Counted from the first letter of the stretch, positions 16,455 through 26,051 are shown. The stretch is 64,000 nt of DNA from Halomonas sp. S3-1-1 (GCF_023757625.1 NZ_JALGBZ010000001.1:62001-126000); one strand, 5' to 3'. Notes: a model not told the origin generated them from the sequence alone. Translations and numbers: made by a program.

Positions 16455-17201
16455 CTAGCCGCCCAAAAAGCTCTTGGCGACATCCGGGTCGGCGAGCAGC
16501 GCCGCTCCCGTATCGGTAAAGCGGTTCTGGCCGGCGGCCAGCACGAAGCCCTTGTCGGCGATGGCGAGCGCCTGCTTGGCGTTCTGCTCGACCATCAAAA
16601 TGCCGACGCCGGCGGCGTTGATCTTCTTCACCCGGTCGAAGATCTCGTTCATGTAGAGCGGCGAGAGCCCGGCGGTGGGTTCATCGAGCAGCAAAAGCGT
16701 CGGCTCGGCCATCAGCGCGCGGCCCATGGCGACCATCTGGCGCTGACCGCCGGAGAGCTCGCCGGCACTCTGGCGGCGCTTCTCCTTGAGCGGCGGAAAG
16801 AACTCATACACCTGCTCGAGCATGCGCTTGACGTTGTGCGGCTTCAAATACGCGCCCATCTCCAGGTTCTCCTGCACCGAGAGGCTCGGGAAGACGTTCT
16901 TCTCCTGGGGGACGAAACCCATGCCGCGCTTGACCAACTGGTTCGGTGCCAGGTTCTGAATCGGCTCGCCGCCCAGCAGGATCTCGCCCTGATTGACGTT
17001 CAAAAGGCCGAACACCGCCTTCAGCATGGTGGACTTGCCGGCACCGTTGGGGCCGACGATCACGCCGACCTCATCGGCGTAGAGGGTCATGTCGACCCCG
17101 TTCAAAATGTTCATGCTGCCGTAGCCGCCGTGCACGTCGCGCGCGTCCAGAAGCGGCGCGGCGCTGACAGCCGGCGAGGGGGGTGACGCATCGTTGGACA
17201 T
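16455..17201 (-). CDS. livF: Branched-chain amino acid ABC transporter ATP-binding protein LivF
   Basis: The 248-residue ATPase carries Walker A GPNGAGKST, the signature LSGGQRQMVAMGRALM and Walker B LLLLDEPTAGLSP. The LivF-type feature VPQEKNVFPSLSVQENL follows the Q-loop. About 15 N-terminal residues rich in Ser, Pro and Ala precede the conserved domain. It lies 42 bases after livG and 16 before livH. With LivG it forms the heterodimeric motor of the importer. Confidence 0.93.
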   Translation of the reverse strand: MSNDASPPSPAVSAAPLLDARDVHGGYGSMNILNGVDMTLYADEVGVIVGPNGAGKSTMLKAVFGLLNVNQGEILLGGEPIQNLAPNQLVKRGMGFVPQEKNVFPSLSVQENLEMGAYLKPHNVKRMLEQVYEFFPPLKEKRRQSAGELSGGQRQMVAMGRALMAEPTLLLLDEPTAGLSPLYMNEIFDRVKKINAAGVGILMVEQNAKQALAIADKGFVLAAGQNRFTDTGAALLADPDVAKSFLGG

Positions 17202-17243
17202 GATCGAAAAGTCTCGAAAGAGTGTGTTGTTGTTGGCACCGCG

Positions 17244-18014
17244 CTAAGCGGCATCGCTGCCGAAATAGGCCTCGATCACCTCGGGGTTTTGCTGGATCTC
17301 CTCGATCGAACCCTCGACCATGACGCTGCCCTGGGCCAGCACGATGACCGGGTCGCACAGGCGGCTGATCATTTCCATGTCGTGCTCGATGACCAAAAAG
17401 GTGTAGCCCATTTCGCGATTCAGCCGCTCGATATTGCCCATCAGATCGCCCAGCAGCGTGCGGTTGACCCCGGCGGCGATTTCGTCGAGCAGCACCACTT
17501 TCGCGTCGGTCATCATGGTGCGACCAAGCTCCAGAAGCTTCTTCTGCCCGCCGGAAAGATTGCCCGCCAGCTCGTTTCGCACGTGGTGCAGGCCCACGAA
17601 CTCGATCACCTCCAGCGCGCGGCGGCGCACCTCGTCCTCCTCGCGGCGTACGAGCCCCGGCTTGAACCAGGTATTGAACAGGCGCTCGCCGGCCTGGCGC
17701 GGCGGCACCATCATCAGGTTCTCGAGCGCGCTCATCTGGCTGAACTCGTGGGCGATCTGGAAGGTGCGCAGTAATCCCTTGTGAAAGCGGGCATCGGCGG
17801 GAAGCCGGGTGATCTCTTCGCCGTCGAGCAGGATATGGCCGCTGTCCGGGACGAGAGAGCCGGCGATCAGGTTGAAAAGCGTCGATTTGCCTGCCCCGTT
17901 GGGGCCGATCATGCCGGTGATGGAGCCTTTCTCGACCTTGATCGAGCAGTCGTTAATGACGTGTAGCCCGCCGAAGGCCTTGTTGACGTGTTGTACTTCG
18001 ATAATCGGGGTCAT
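17244..18014 (-). CDS. livG: Branched-chain amino acid ABC transporter ATP-binding protein LivG
   Basis: The 256-residue ATPase has Walker A GPNGAGKST (37-45), signature LSGGQKKLLELGR and the H-loop VIEHDM. Walker B reads LLDEIAAGVN; most LivG proteins have Pro after DE, so this is a small deviation in a normally strict motif. The ATG at 18014 has AGAGGA upstream; a longer in-frame start lacks a binding site. It is the first gene of the transporter operon and is separated from typA by a terminator. Confidence 0.92.
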   Translation of the reverse strand: MTPIIEVQHVNKAFGGLHVINDCSIKVEKGSITGMIGPNGAGKSTLFNLIAGSLVPDSGHILLDGEEITRLPADARFHKGLLRTFQIAHEFSQMSALENLMMVPPRQAGERLFNTWFKPGLVRREEDEVRRRALEVIEFVGLHHVRNELAGNLSGGQKKLLELGRTMMTDAKVVLLDEIAAGVNRTLLGDLMGNIERLNREMGYTFLVIEHDMEMISRLCDPVIVLAQGSVMVEGSIEEIQQNPEVIEAYFGSDAA

Positions 18015-18285
18015 GGTGTCCTCTTGCCAGGGAAGGCAGCTGCCCGGCCATCGCCCGGCCCTCAAAAGGGCGGCGCCGGCGCGGCGACACGGCTCATGTG
18101 CGGGAGCGTCCCTGTGGGTGTCGGCTCGGATCACGATCCAAACACCTGTATGAATTGTAGGATAGCCGCGTTCTTGGGCGCGGTTCGAGATCTACTTTGC
18201 GACAGAACGGAGCCGCTTTCCAGCCCCCTTGCGTTTAGGCTGCGTTAACCAGCGCGTTAAATGCGCGCGAGCATAAGCGCCGGGC
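18015..18285 (-). promoter_or_regulatory. livG upstream region
   Basis: This 271-base stretch between the typA terminator and livG has no convincing gene. On the minus strand a TACAAT -10-like hexamer lies at 18154-18159, but I see no good -35 element. The operon promoter and any amino acid-responsive site should be here. Confidence 0.35.
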
Positions 18286-18314
18286 ACAAAAAAGCCCGCG
18301 CGGTGGCGGGCTTT
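18286..18314 (-). terminator. Rho-independent terminator of typA
   Basis: Arms AAAGCCCGC (18291-18299) and GCGGGCTTT (18306-18314) form a 9-bp stem. On the minus strand it is followed by a T-run. It lies just after the typA stop and before the livG promoter region. Confidence 0.9.
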
Positions 18315-18331
18315 CGGGGCGAGCGGCGGGC

Positions 18332-20158
18332 TTATTTCTTGCCGGCGCGCTTACGCTCGTTTTCGGTCAGGTGCTTCTTGCGTAGACGAATGTGCGACGG
18401 GGTCACTTCCACCAGCTCGTCGGAGTCGAGGAATTCGATCGCCTGCTCCAGAGTGAACTTGATCGGCGGCGTCAGCACGATGTTTTCATCGTTACCGGTG
18501 GAGCGCATGTTGTCGAGCTTCTTACCCTTGGTCGGGTTCACGACCATGTCGTTGGCACGGTTGTTGATACCGATCAGCATGCCTTCGTACACTTCGGTGG
18601 CGTGATCGATGATCAGCTTGCCGCGCTCCTGCAGGGTGTAAAGCGCATAGGAAAGCGCCTTACCGCCGACCATGGAAACCAGCACGCCGTTGCGACGCTC
18701 GATAGAGGCGTCGGGCTTGAGCGGGCCATAGTGATCGAAGCGGCTGGTCAGGATGCCGGTGCCGGAAGTCAGCGTGAGGAACTGGCCACGGAAACCGATC
18801 AAGCCGCGCGCTGGGATGATGAAGTCCAGGCGCACGCGGCCCTTGCCATCCGGGTTCATGTTGGAGAGCTCGCCCTTGCGGTAGCCGAGCTCTTCCATGA
18901 TCGCGCCCTGGTGCTGCTCTTCGCAGTCGATGATGACTTCTTCGTAGGGCTCCTGCTTCTCGCCGTCGATCTCCTTGATGATGACCTCGGGGCGGCCAAC
19001 GGCCAGCTCGAAGCCTTCACGGCGCATGGACTCGATCAGTACCGACAGGTGCAGCTCACCACGACCGGAGACCTTGAACTTCTCCGGGGTTTCGCCCTGC
19101 TCGACACGCAGCGCCACGTTGTGGATCAGCTCCTGCTCGAGGCGGTCACGAATGTTACGGCTGGTGACGTACTTGCCATCTTTACCCGCAAACGGCGAGT
19201 CGTTGACCTGGAAGGTCATGGAGACGGTCGGCTCGTCGACGGTCAGCGGCGGCAGCGCTTCGACGGTGTTGACGTCGCACAGCGTATCGGAGATCGCCAG
19301 ATTTTCGATACCGGTGACACAAACGATGTCGCCGGCGGTGGCTTCGTCGGTCTGCACGCGCTCGAGACCCATGTGGGTCATCACCTGGCCGATCTTGCCC
19401 TTACGGGTATTGCCTTCCTTGGTGATCACGCTGATCTGCTGGCCTGGCTTGACGCTACCACGCTTGATGCGGCCAAGACCGATGACGCCGACGTAGCTGT
19501 TGTAGTCGAGTGCGGAGATCTGCATCTGGAACGGGCCGTCGATTTCGACTTTGGGCGGCTCGACGATGTTGACGATCGACTTGAACATCGGGTCCATGCT
19601 CTCTTCGAGCGCGTCCGGTTCCATGCCAGCGATGCCGTTGAGCGCTGAGCAGTAGATGATCGGGAAGTCGAGCTGCTCGTCAGAAGCGCCGAGGTTGTCG
19701 AACAGATCGAAGATCTGGTCGATGACCCAGTCCGGGCGCGCGCCGGGGCGGTCGATCTTGTTGACCACGACGATCGGCTTCAGGCCCTGGGCGAAGGCCT
19801 TCTGAGTCACGAAGCGGGTTTGCGGCATTGGGCCGTCGACGGCGTCGACCAGCAGCAAGACCGAGTCCACCATCGACATGACGCGCTCGACTTCGCCACC
19901 GAAGTCGGCGTGCCCGGGGGTGTCGACGATGTTGATGTGGTAGTCCGTACCCTTGTCATCCTGCCACTTGATAGCGGTGTTCTTGGCCAGGATGGTGATA
20001 CCGCGCTCCTTCTCCTGGTCGTTCGAATCCATGATACGCTCCTGGCCTTCGGCCTTACGATCAAGCGTACCGGATTGACTCAACAGCTTGTCGACCAGGG
20101 TAGTCTTACCGTGGTCAACGTGGGCGATAATGGCAATGTTACGAAGATTCTCGATCAC
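18332..20158 (-). CDS. typA: Ribosome-associated GTPase TypA/BipA
   Basis: BipA is a translational GTPase related to EF-G that aids 50S assembly and growth under stress and in the cold. The 608 residues match E. coli (607). The G domain shows [10 protein letters not shown] (G1), RGITI (G2), DTPGHADF (G3) and [12 protein letters not shown] (G4). Domain II, the EF-G-like domains III and V and the family-specific C-terminal domain follow without gaps. It is divergent from birA and has its own terminator. Confidence 0.97.
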   Translation of the reverse strand: MIENLRNIAIIAHVDHGKTTLVDKLLSQSGTLDRKAEGQERIMDSNDQEKERGITILAKNTAIKWQDDKGTDYHINIVDTPGHADFGGEVERVMSMVDSVLLLVDAVDGPMPQTRFVTQKAFAQGLKPIVVVNKIDRPGARPDWVIDQIFDLFDNLGASDEQLDFPIIYCSALNGIAGMEPDALEESMDPMFKSIVNIVEPPKVEIDGPFQMQISALDYNSYVGVIGLGRIKRGSVKPGQQISVITKEGNTRKGKIGQVMTHMGLERVQTDEATAGDIVCVTGIENLAISDTLCDVNTVEALPPLTVDEPTVSMTFQVNDSPFAGKDGKYVTSRNIRDRLEQELIHNVALRVEQGETPEKFKVSGRGELHLSVLIESMRREGFELAVGRPEVIIKEIDGEKQEPYEEVIIDCEEQHQGAIMEELGYRKGELSNMNPDGKGRVRLDFIIPARGLIGFRGQFLTLTSGTGILTSRFDHYGPLKPDASIERRNGVLVSMVGGKALSYALYTLQERGKLIIDHATEVYEGMLIGINNRANDMVVNPTKGKKLDNMRSTGNDENIVLTPPIKFTLEQAIEFLDSDELVEVTPSHIRLRKKHLTENERKRAGKK

Positions 20159-20188
20159 GACGCGATCCTGCTGGAAAAATAGGGCGGC

Positions 20189-20194
20189 ATTATA
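20189..20194 (-). promoter_or_regulatory. Candidate typA -10 element
   Basis: A perfect TATAAT on the minus strand lies 31 bases before the typA start. The hexamer 17 bases upstream is a poor -35, so the promoter is only partly recognisable. Confidence 0.45.
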
Positions 20195-20321
20195 GGGTCT
20201 GGGGTGGGGCGACTACCAGCGCTGTCTTAAATAAAGAAGCAAGTCAATAACCCAATGGCGGCAGTTTTCGCCGCTTGGGCGCATCCGGTAAGATAGGCGT
20301 TTTCCCAACTGGGGCAAGGAC

Positions 20322-21305
20322 ATGACCATCGGCAACCTGATGCGTTTGTTAAGCGATGGCGACGTCCATTCCGGCGAGGCGCTCGGCCAGGCGCTGGGCG
20401 TTTCCCGCGCCGCGGTGTGGAAACAGCTCAAAAAGCTCGATGCCATGGGTGTGGAGCTGGTCGCGGTGAAAGGCCGCGGGTACCGCCTGGCCCAGCCGCT
20501 TGAGCCGCTGGACGGCAAGCGGGTCGTATCGGAGCTTCCCGCCGAGGCGCGCCATCTGCTGACGCGGCTGTTCGTGGAGGACCAACTCCCCTCGAGCAAC
20601 GAGTATCTGCGCGCGCGCTTCGATCAGGGCGCCGGCCACGGCGAGGTGTGCCTGGTCGAGCTGCAAACCGCCGGGCGCGGGCGGCGTGGGCGGGTGTGGT
20701 CCACGCCCTGGGGGCAGAGCCTGATGCTCTCGCTCGGCTGGCGCTTCGAGGCCGGCGTGGCCTCTCTCGAAGGGCTGAGCCTGGCGGTGGGCGTGGTGGT
20801 GGCCCAGGTGCTCGAGCGCCATGGGGTGGCGCCAAAGCTCAAGTGGCCCAACGACGTGTTGCTTTCTGACAAGAACGGCGAGCTCGGTAAGCTCGCCGGT
20901 ATCCTGATCGAGGTGACCGGCGACGCCGCCGGCCCCTGCGAGGCAGTAATCGGTATGGGCATGAATCTCTTTTTGCCCCAGAGCCTGCGTGAGTCGATCG
21001 ACCAGCCGGTGGCCGCCCTTTTCGATGAGGTGGCCGCGCTTTCGCGCAATCAGCTCGCCGCCGAGGTGATCGCAGAGCTTCTGGCCATGCTCGCCGGCTT
21101 CGAGGAGCGCGGCTTTGGCGTCTGGCGCGACGAGTGGAACGCGCGCCACGCCTACAAGGGGCTCAATGTGCGCGTCATTCAGGGCGCCCGGGAAAGCGAA
21201 GCGGTCGCCGGCGACGTCGACGGCAGCGGCAATCTCTGGGTGAGCGAAAACGGCCAGACGCGACGTTTGTCCGGCGGTGAGATCAGCGTACGCAGGCGCT
21301 TATGA
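20322..21305 (+). CDS. birA: Biotin-[acetyl-CoA-carboxylase] ligase / biotin operon repressor
   Basis: BirA activates biotin to biotinyl-AMP, attaches it to the acetyl-CoA carboxylase carrier protein, and in the two-function form represses biotin genes. The 327-residue protein has an N-terminal winged helix (about 1-60; GVSRAAVWKQLKKL is the recognition helix). The ligase core carries the adenylate-binding GRGRRGR (118-124) and KWPNDVLL with catalytic Lys174. An SH3-like C-terminal domain follows. It has the repressor-type architecture. AAGGA precedes the ATG. It overlaps coaX by 4 bases. Confidence 0.96.
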   Translation: MTIGNLMRLLSDGDVHSGEALGQALGVSRAAVWKQLKKLDAMGVELVAVKGRGYRLAQPLEPLDGKRVVSELPAEARHLLTRLFVEDQLPSSNEYLRARFDQGAGHGEVCLVELQTAGRGRRGRVWSTPWGQSLMLSLGWRFEAGVASLEGLSLAVGVVVAQVLERHGVAPKLKWPNDVLLSDKNGELGKLAGILIEVTGDAAGPCEAVIGMGMNLFLPQSLRESIDQPVAALFDEVAALSRNQLAAEVIAELLAMLAGFEERGFGVWRDEWNARHAYKGLNVRVIQGARESEAVAGDVDGSGNLWVSENGQTRRLSGGEISVRRRL

Positions 21306-22141
21306 TTCTGGATCTTGATATCGGTAATACGCTCTCCAAGTGGCGCCTGAAAGATGCCGCGAGCAGCGAGATACGCTCGCGCGGGGCGGTATGGACGCGG
21401 GAAGAGTGGCGCCCTGGCGCTGACATCCCGGATCTCGACGTGGTCGAGGCGGTGCGTATTTCAAGCGTCGCCCGCGCCGCGGTACTCGACGACACGGTCA
21501 AGCTGTTGCGCCGCCAGGTGCGCCACGTCTTCGTCGCCAAATCGCTGCCCGAATCGCTTGGGGTGATCAACGGCTACGACGAGCCGGGCAAGCTCGGGGT
21601 GGACCGCTGGATGGGGGCGCTGGCGGGCTACCAGCTCGCCGGCGGCTGCTGCGCGGTGGACTGCGGTAGCGCCATTACCGTCGACTTCGTGCTTCCCGGC
21701 GGCACGCACTTGGGCGGCTTCATCATTCCCGGACTCAGGCTGATGAAGGAGAGTCTGCAGCTTGGCACGCGCAACGTGGCGATCGACCCGGACAGCGAAG
21801 CCGAGGCGCTGCTGGAGCCTGGCCGGCGCACGGTGGACGCGGTTAATCACGGCATCTATATGGCGGCGGTCAGCGCGATCAACCGGGTGTACAGCGAGGT
21901 GTGCGACCAGCAGGGCGTCACGCTGCCGATGCTATTGACCGGCGGCGACGCGCGGGTGATCTCCCGCGGAGTGCGTGTACCCCACGCGGTGTGGCCGGAT
22001 ATGGTATATGGCGGGCTGGAGGCGAGTTTTCCGCTCACCTTTGCCGAGCGCGCGGGGCGCATGGCAGGCGCCCCGCGAGTGCCCGAGCCGGTGGCGCTGG
22101 AAAAAATTCGCGCAGCGCTTGCTTTTTCCATGCTGCTTTGA
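21302..22141 (+). CDS. coaX: Type III pantothenate kinase
   Basis: CoaX phosphorylates pantothenate, the first step of coenzyme A synthesis, and unlike CoaA is not inhibited by CoA. The 279-residue protein shows the phosphate-binding LDIGNT motif at its start. GVDRWMGALAGY and DCGSAITVDFV, the ASKHA-fold active-site strands, and GGFIIPGL follow. It starts within the birA stop (ATGA overlap); birA-coaX pairing is common in gammaproteobacteria. The protein is somewhat longer than typical, with extra residues at the C-terminus. Confidence 0.93.
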   Translation: MILDLDIGNTLSKWRLKDAASSEIRSRGAVWTREEWRPGADIPDLDVVEAVRISSVARAAVLDDTVKLLRRQVRHVFVAKSLPESLGVINGYDEPGKLGVDRWMGALAGYQLAGGCCAVDCGSAITVDFVLPGGTHLGGFIIPGLRLMKESLQLGTRNVAIDPDSEAEALLEPGRRTVDAVNHGIYMAAVSAINRVYSEVCDQQGVTLPMLLTGGDARVISRGVRVPHAVWPDMVYGGLEASFPLTFAERAGRMAGAPRVPEPVALEKIRAALAFSMLL

Positions 22142-22229
22142 CAGAATGCAGCGCGTTCCAAGGCAGTGCGGCCCGTGAAAGCGGTGTGCGCTGAGTCAAA
22201 AGCTTTGATAAATTAAGTAACTATCTGGC

Positions 22230-22257
22230 TTGACACTGTTTTGGAGGCTGGCATAAT
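22230..22257 (+). promoter_or_regulatory. Sigma-70 promoter of the tRNA Tyr-Gly-Thr operon
   Basis: A perfect -35 TTGACA at 22230-22235 and a CATAAT -10 at 22252-22257 are separated by 16 bp. tRNA-Tyr begins 15 bases after the -10. Confidence 0.75.
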
Positions 22258-22271
22258 GTGCCGCCACAGCT

Positions 22272-22355
<84 letters not shown>

Positions 22356-22450
22356 GTTTTACGGCAGCGTTGGTTTTTGCTGCTGGAGTTGAAAGCCGCA
22401 AGGCGTGTTTTTCGGTTGAGCTTGCCGGTTTTTGATTCATGTTTGATCAA

Positions 22451-22524
<74 letters not shown>

Positions 22525-22557
22525 GTCAAGCGTTTGTGGATTTGTAGCGTAAGTTAA

Positions 22558-22632
22558 GCTCATGTAGCTCAGGGGTAGAGCACACCCTTGGTAAGGGTGA
22601 GGTCGACGGTTCAATTCCGTCCATGAGCTCCA
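22558..22632 (+). tRNA. tRNA-Thr (GGT)
   Basis: The acceptor stem GCTCATG pairs with CATGAGC, the anticodon GGT lies at 22590-22592 and CCA is encoded. In many relatives tufB follows directly; here a terminator follows instead. Confidence 0.97.
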
Positions 22633-22639
22633 TATTTCG

Positions 22640-22667
22640 AAAAAAGCGGGCATTGCTCGCTTTTTTT
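22640..22667 (+). terminator. Terminator after tRNA-Thr
   Basis: A stem GCGGGC/GCTCGC with one G-U pair and a 3-base loop is flanked by an A-run and a T7 run. It ends the three-tRNA transcript at the place tufB would normally begin. Confidence 0.85.
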
Positions 22668-22706
22668 GTCTTGTCGCCGCGCGATGCGGTAGACGATGTG
22701 TAAGGG

Positions 22707-22735
22707 TTGTCAAGATGGCGGTTCTTCGCTATCAT
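22707..22735 (+). promoter_or_regulatory. Sigma-70 promoter of tRNA-Trp-secE-nusG
   Basis: TTGTCA (22707-22712) and TATCAT (22730-22735) are separated by exactly 17 bp. tRNA-Trp starts 43 bases after the -10; no terminator separates it from secE. Confidence 0.65.
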
Positions 22736-22778
22736 GTCGCCCGCTGTAGCGCAGGTGTGCAAACGCACACGATGATAC

Positions 22779-22854
<76 letters not shown>

Positions 22855-22926
22855 ACCTTCCCCAGGTTGGTATGTCTTTTTCAAGAATTCCAAGTCGCTT
22901 GCTGCACCCTGAGGAGTCTCGTTTTC

Positions 22927-23310
22927 ATGAAGCCTAGTTCCGTAAAACCTGGCGCCGAGGTGCAACAATCACGTCACGATGGCCTCAAGTGGGTAGCCGT
23001 CGCGGCGCTGCTTGTCGTTGCCGTTGTGGGTAACACGTATTTTGCCGATGTCGCCTTGCTCTACCGGGTGTTAGGCGTTGTGCTTTTGTGTGTCGGTGCC
23101 GGTCTCATCGCGCTGACCACGACCAAGGGTCGCGCTCTGGTCGAGCTTGCGGTTAGCGCCAAGAAAGAGATTCAACGGGTCGTTTGGCCCACGCGCGCCG
23201 AAACCATTCAGACCACCGCCATCGTGCTGGTGGCCGTCATGGTGGTCGGCCTGATGCTCTGGTTGATCGACACGCTTCTTGGCTGGGCAATGTCCGGCGT
23301 CATTGGTTAG
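22927..23310 (+). CDS. secE: Preprotein translocase subunit SecE
   Basis: SecE clamps SecY in the SecYEG channel. The 127-residue form has three membrane segments (about 21-36, 43-60 and 92-118), like the E. coli protein. The conserved cytoplasmic amphipathic region [21 protein letters not shown] lies before the last helix. The ATG has GAGGAG upstream with a somewhat long spacing of about 11 bases. nusG follows after 8 bases. Confidence 0.96.
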   Translation: MKPSSVKPGAEVQQSRHDGLKWVAVAALLVVAVVGNTYFADVALLYRVLGVVLLCVGAGLIALTTTKGRALVELAVSAKKEIQRVVWPTRAETIQTTAIVLVAVMVVGLMLWLIDTLLGWAMSGVIG

Positions 23311-23318
23311 GAGTTTTC

Positions 23319-23852
23319 ATGTCCAAACGTTGGTATGTCGTCCACGCCTATTCCGGCTTTGAAAAGCACGTGATGCGCTCGCTCATCGAGCGAGTGAAGA
23401 TGTATGGCATGGAAGACCGCTTCGGCGAAATTTTAGTGCCAACGGAAGAAGTGGTCGAAATGCGCGACGGCAAGCGCCGCAAGAGTGAGCGTAAATTCTA
23501 TCCGGGCTACGTGCTGGTCGAGATGGAAATGGTCGACGAAACCTGGCACCTGGTCAACGAGACGCCCCGCGTAATGGGCTTCATCGGTGGCACCAAGGAG
23601 AAACCGGCGCCGATCACCACCCGCGAAGCGGACGCTATTCTTCATCGCGTCAAGGATGGCACCGACAAACCGCGGCCTAAGACCATGTTCGAGCCGGGCC
23701 AGTCAGTGCGTGTCACCGACGGGCCGTTCGCCGACTTCAACGGTGTCGTCGAAGAAGTAAACTACGAAAAGAGCCGCTTGCAGGTCAGCGTGCTGATCTT
23801 TGGCCGTGCCACGCCGGTAGAGCTTGAGTTCTCCCAGGTCGAGAAGGACTGA
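23319..23852 (+). CDS. nusG: Transcription termination/antitermination protein NusG
   Basis: NusG links RNA polymerase to Rho and to the leading ribosome through S10. The 177 residues hold the N-terminal NGN domain ([15 protein letters not shown] start, then [14 protein letters not shown]) and the C-terminal KOW domain (about 120-177; [21 protein letters not shown]). The length is normal (E. coli 181). It is in the secE-nusG pair, with a 165-base structured spacer before rplK. Confidence 0.97.
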   Translation: MSKRWYVVHAYSGFEKHVMRSLIERVKMYGMEDRFGEILVPTEEVVEMRDGKRRKSERKFYPGYVLVEMEMVDETWHLVNETPRVMGFIGGTKEKPAPITTREADAILHRVKDGTDKPRPKTMFEPGQSVRVTDGPFADFNGVVEEVNYEKSRLQVSVLIFGRATPVELEFSQVEKD

Positions 23853-23929
23853 GTCAAGAAAGACCCGGTCGAGAGCGAGCGAGCCGGAAAAGAGCAGGGC
23901 AGGATAGGCCGTTCGAACGAAACCGCGCA

Positions 23930-23969
23930 GTAAAACGATTTTCATGTAAAGCGGCATTGGCCGTTTTAC
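23930..23969 (+). promoter_or_regulatory. Hairpin(s) in the rplK leader
   Basis: The right arm at 23960-23969 (GCCGTTTTAC) pairs with GTAAAGCGGC (23946-23955) over 10 bp with one G-U pair. It could instead pair partly with GTAAAACG at 23930-23937. The site lies about 50 bases before rplK, where L1 binds the leader of the L11 operon in relatives. Whether L1 recognises this stem is not shown. Confidence 0.4.
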
Positions 23970-24017
23970 GTACACCGGGGAGCCGTCAGGCGTTATCACC
24001 CAACTGGAGTAATCACC

Positions 24018-24449
24018 ATGGCCAAGAAAGTACAGGCTTATATCAAACTGCAGGTCGCTGCAGGTAAAGCCAATCCGAGTCCGCCCGTCGGCCCCGCGCT
24101 GGGTCAGCACGGCGTCAATATCATGGAATTCTGCAAGGCGTTCAACGCTGCAACCCAGGATATTGAAGCCGGTCTGCCGACGCCTGTCGTGATCACCGTT
24201 TATTCCGACCGTAGCTTCACGTTCGTCACCAAAACCGCGCCTGCTGCCGTGCTGCTGAAAAAAGCCGCTGGCATCAAGTCCGGTTCTGGCGTACCGAACA
24301 AGCAAAAAGTCGGTACCGTGACCCGCGAGCAGCTCGAAGAGATCGCCCGCACTAAAGAGCCGGACATGACGGCCGCCGATCTTGACGCCGCCGTACGCAC
24401 GATCGCTGGTAGCGCTCGTAGCATGGGCCTAAACGTGGAGGGTCTCTGA
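24018..24449 (+). CDS. rplK: 50S ribosomal protein L11
   Basis: L11 forms the GTPase-associated stalk base with 23S rRNA and is needed for RelA activation. The 143 residues have the N-terminal domain opening [28 protein letters not shown] and the C-terminal rRNA-binding domain ending in the [12 protein letters not shown] type tail. The length is close to E. coli (142). It is two bases upstream of rplA, so L11 and L1 should be translationally coupled. Confidence 0.98.
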   Translation: MAKKVQAYIKLQVAAGKANPSPPVGPALGQHGVNIMEFCKAFNAATQDIEAGLPTPVVITVYSDRSFTFVTKTAPAAVLLKKAAGIKSGSGVPNKQKVGTVTREQLEEIARTKEPDMTAADLDAAVRTIAGSARSMGLNVEGL

Positions 24450-24451
24450 TC

Positions 24452-25144
24452 ATGGCTAAACTGTCCAAGCGCGCGCAGAACATTCGCGCCAAAGTAGACA
24501 CCAAGAAAGCGTACTCTCTGGAAGAAGCGGTCAACCTGCTCTCCGAGCTCTCCACCGTGAAGTTCAAGGAGTCCGTGGACGTGGCGATCAACCTGGGCGT
24601 TGATCCGCGTAAATCCGACCAGGTCGTTCGTGGCGCTACCGTCATGCCTAACGGTACTGGCAAGGACGTACGCGTTGCTGTCTTCACCCAGGGTGCCAAC
24701 GCCGACGCCGCTAAAGAAGCCGGCGCCGACATCGTGGGCATGGACGAGCTGGCTGAGCAGGTCAAAAAGGGCGTGATGGACTTTGACGTCGTCATCGCCT
24801 CGCCGGACGCCATGCGCGTTGTGGGCCAGCTGGGTCAGATCCTCGGCCCGCGCGGCCTGATGCCGAACCCGAAAGTCGGTACCGTGACGCCGGACGTCGC
24901 TACCGCGGTGAAAAACGCCAAGGCCGGTCAGGTACGTTTCCGTACCGACAAAAACGGTATTATCCACACCACGCTGGGTAAAATCGATTTTGAAGCGAGC
25001 GCCGTTGCCGGCAACCTGGAAGCGCTAGTCGCTGACCTGAAGCGTCTCAAGCCGAGCACGTCCAAGGGTATCTACTTTAAGAAAATGACACTGTCCACTA
25101 CCATGGGCCCGGGTATCACCATCGACCACTCCGCCTACGTCTAA
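24452..25144 (+). CDS. rplA: 50S ribosomal protein L1
   Basis: L1 forms the mobile stalk at the E site and in relatives represses its own operon by binding the leader mRNA. The 230 residues are complete, with the family signature in the [26 protein letters not shown] stretch of domain II. It directly follows rplK. A 309-base structured leader separates it from rplJ. Confidence 0.98.
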   Translation: MAKLSKRAQNIRAKVDTKKAYSLEEAVNLLSELSTVKFKESVDVAINLGVDPRKSDQVVRGATVMPNGTGKDVRVAVFTQGANADAAKEAGADIVGMDELAEQVKKGVMDFDVVIASPDAMRVVGQLGQILGPRGLMPNPKVGTVTPDVATAVKNAKAGQVRFRTDKNGIIHTTLGKIDFEASAVAGNLEALVADLKRLKPSTSKGIYFKKMTLSTTMGPGITIDHSAYV

Positions 25145-25453
25145 ACGTCGTCGGAACTCGATGGAGGCGCGCCGGGCACTGCCCGGCGCGCCTGACAGAA
25201 GTAAGGCAAGAACTTTGCGGTCCTCCACGCATGCGTGGAGCGCCGTCAAAGACCGCAGGTGCCAGCCGAGGCAACGTCTCGATGGCTTAATCGCTCAAAG
25301 CGCCTGCGCAGATGGTGTGGCCGCCAGTTGGTTGATGCTTTTAAGCAGCGCTTGTCTGGTGAGCACCATCCCTACGGCTTTCGGGGAGCGGTTGGCTCCG
25401 AAAGAGATGGTAACCACCGGGCCTTGAAGGTCCGGCACGAAGGAGTGATCACT
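25145..25453 (+). promoter_or_regulatory. L10 leader: structured rplA-rplJ spacer
   Basis: This 309-base spacer holds no gene. It contains a 12-bp perfect stem with a 3-base loop (25166-25192). A second element follows in which TGCGGTC (25216-25222) pairs with GACCGCA (25251-25257) around an 18-base perfect palindrome (25223-25240). In relatives the L10-(L7/L12) complex binds a multi-stem RNA in this position to repress rplJL. I infer the same role from position and structure; an rplJ promoter may also lie here. Confidence 0.6.
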
Positions 25454-25960
25454 GTGCCACTAGCACTTGAAGGCAAGAAAGCGATTGTTGCCGAGGTGAG
25501 TGAAGCGGCCAAGGACGCACTCTCCGTCGTAGTTGCCGATTCTCGCGGCGTGACGGTTGGCAAAATGACCGACCTGCGCAAGCAAGCGCGCGAGAATGGC
25601 GTCCAGATTCGTGTTGTCCGCAACACCCTGGCACGCCGCGCCCTCGAGGGCACTCAGTGGGAGTGTCTGACCGAGAGCTTCGTTGGCCCGACTCTGTTGG
25701 CTTTCTCCACCGATCATCCGGGCGCTGCCGCTCGTTTGTTCAAGGAGTTTGCCAAGGCCGAGCAGAACTTCGAAGTAAAAGCGCTGGCCTACGAAGGTGA
25801 GCTGATTCCGGCTGCCGACATCGACCGTCTGGCAACCCTGCCGACTTACGACGAGGCTATCGCCAAGTTGATGTCGGTCATGAAAGAAGCCTCCGCTGGC
25901 AAGCTGGTTCGTACCCTGGCCGCCCTGCGCGACCAGAAGCAGGAAGCCGAAGCGGCGTAA
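25454..25960 (+). CDS. rplJ: 50S ribosomal protein L10
   Basis: L10 anchors L7/L12 dimers to the 50S stalk. The true start is the GTG at 25454, preceded by AAGGAG and starting a protein of 168 residues with the family N-terminus [19 protein letters not shown] much longer in-frame frame runs back through the leader but looks non-coding. The C-terminal helix that binds L7/L12 is intact. It is followed by rplL after 91 bases. Confidence 0.96.
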   Translation: MPLALEGKKAIVAEVSEAAKDALSVVVADSRGVTVGKMTDLRKQARENGVQIRVVRNTLARRALEGTQWECLTESFVGPTLLAFSTDHPGAAARLFKEFAKAEQNFEVKALAYEGELIPAADIDRLATLPTYDEAIAKLMSVMKEASAGKLVRTLAALRDQKQEAEAA

Positions 25961-26051
25961 ACCGCTTCCCCTGCTGGCAGCGTGAAAGCGCTGTTAGAGC
26001 CGAGCAACGAATCCCGAGTCGCAAGACTCCCGCAAAGTTAGGAATGAAACA

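Noticed and set aside
25235..25453. N-terminal extension of rplJ into the leader
   Set aside because: The reading frame is open, but the sequence is that of a structured RNA and the GTG at 25454 with AAGGAG matches the family start.
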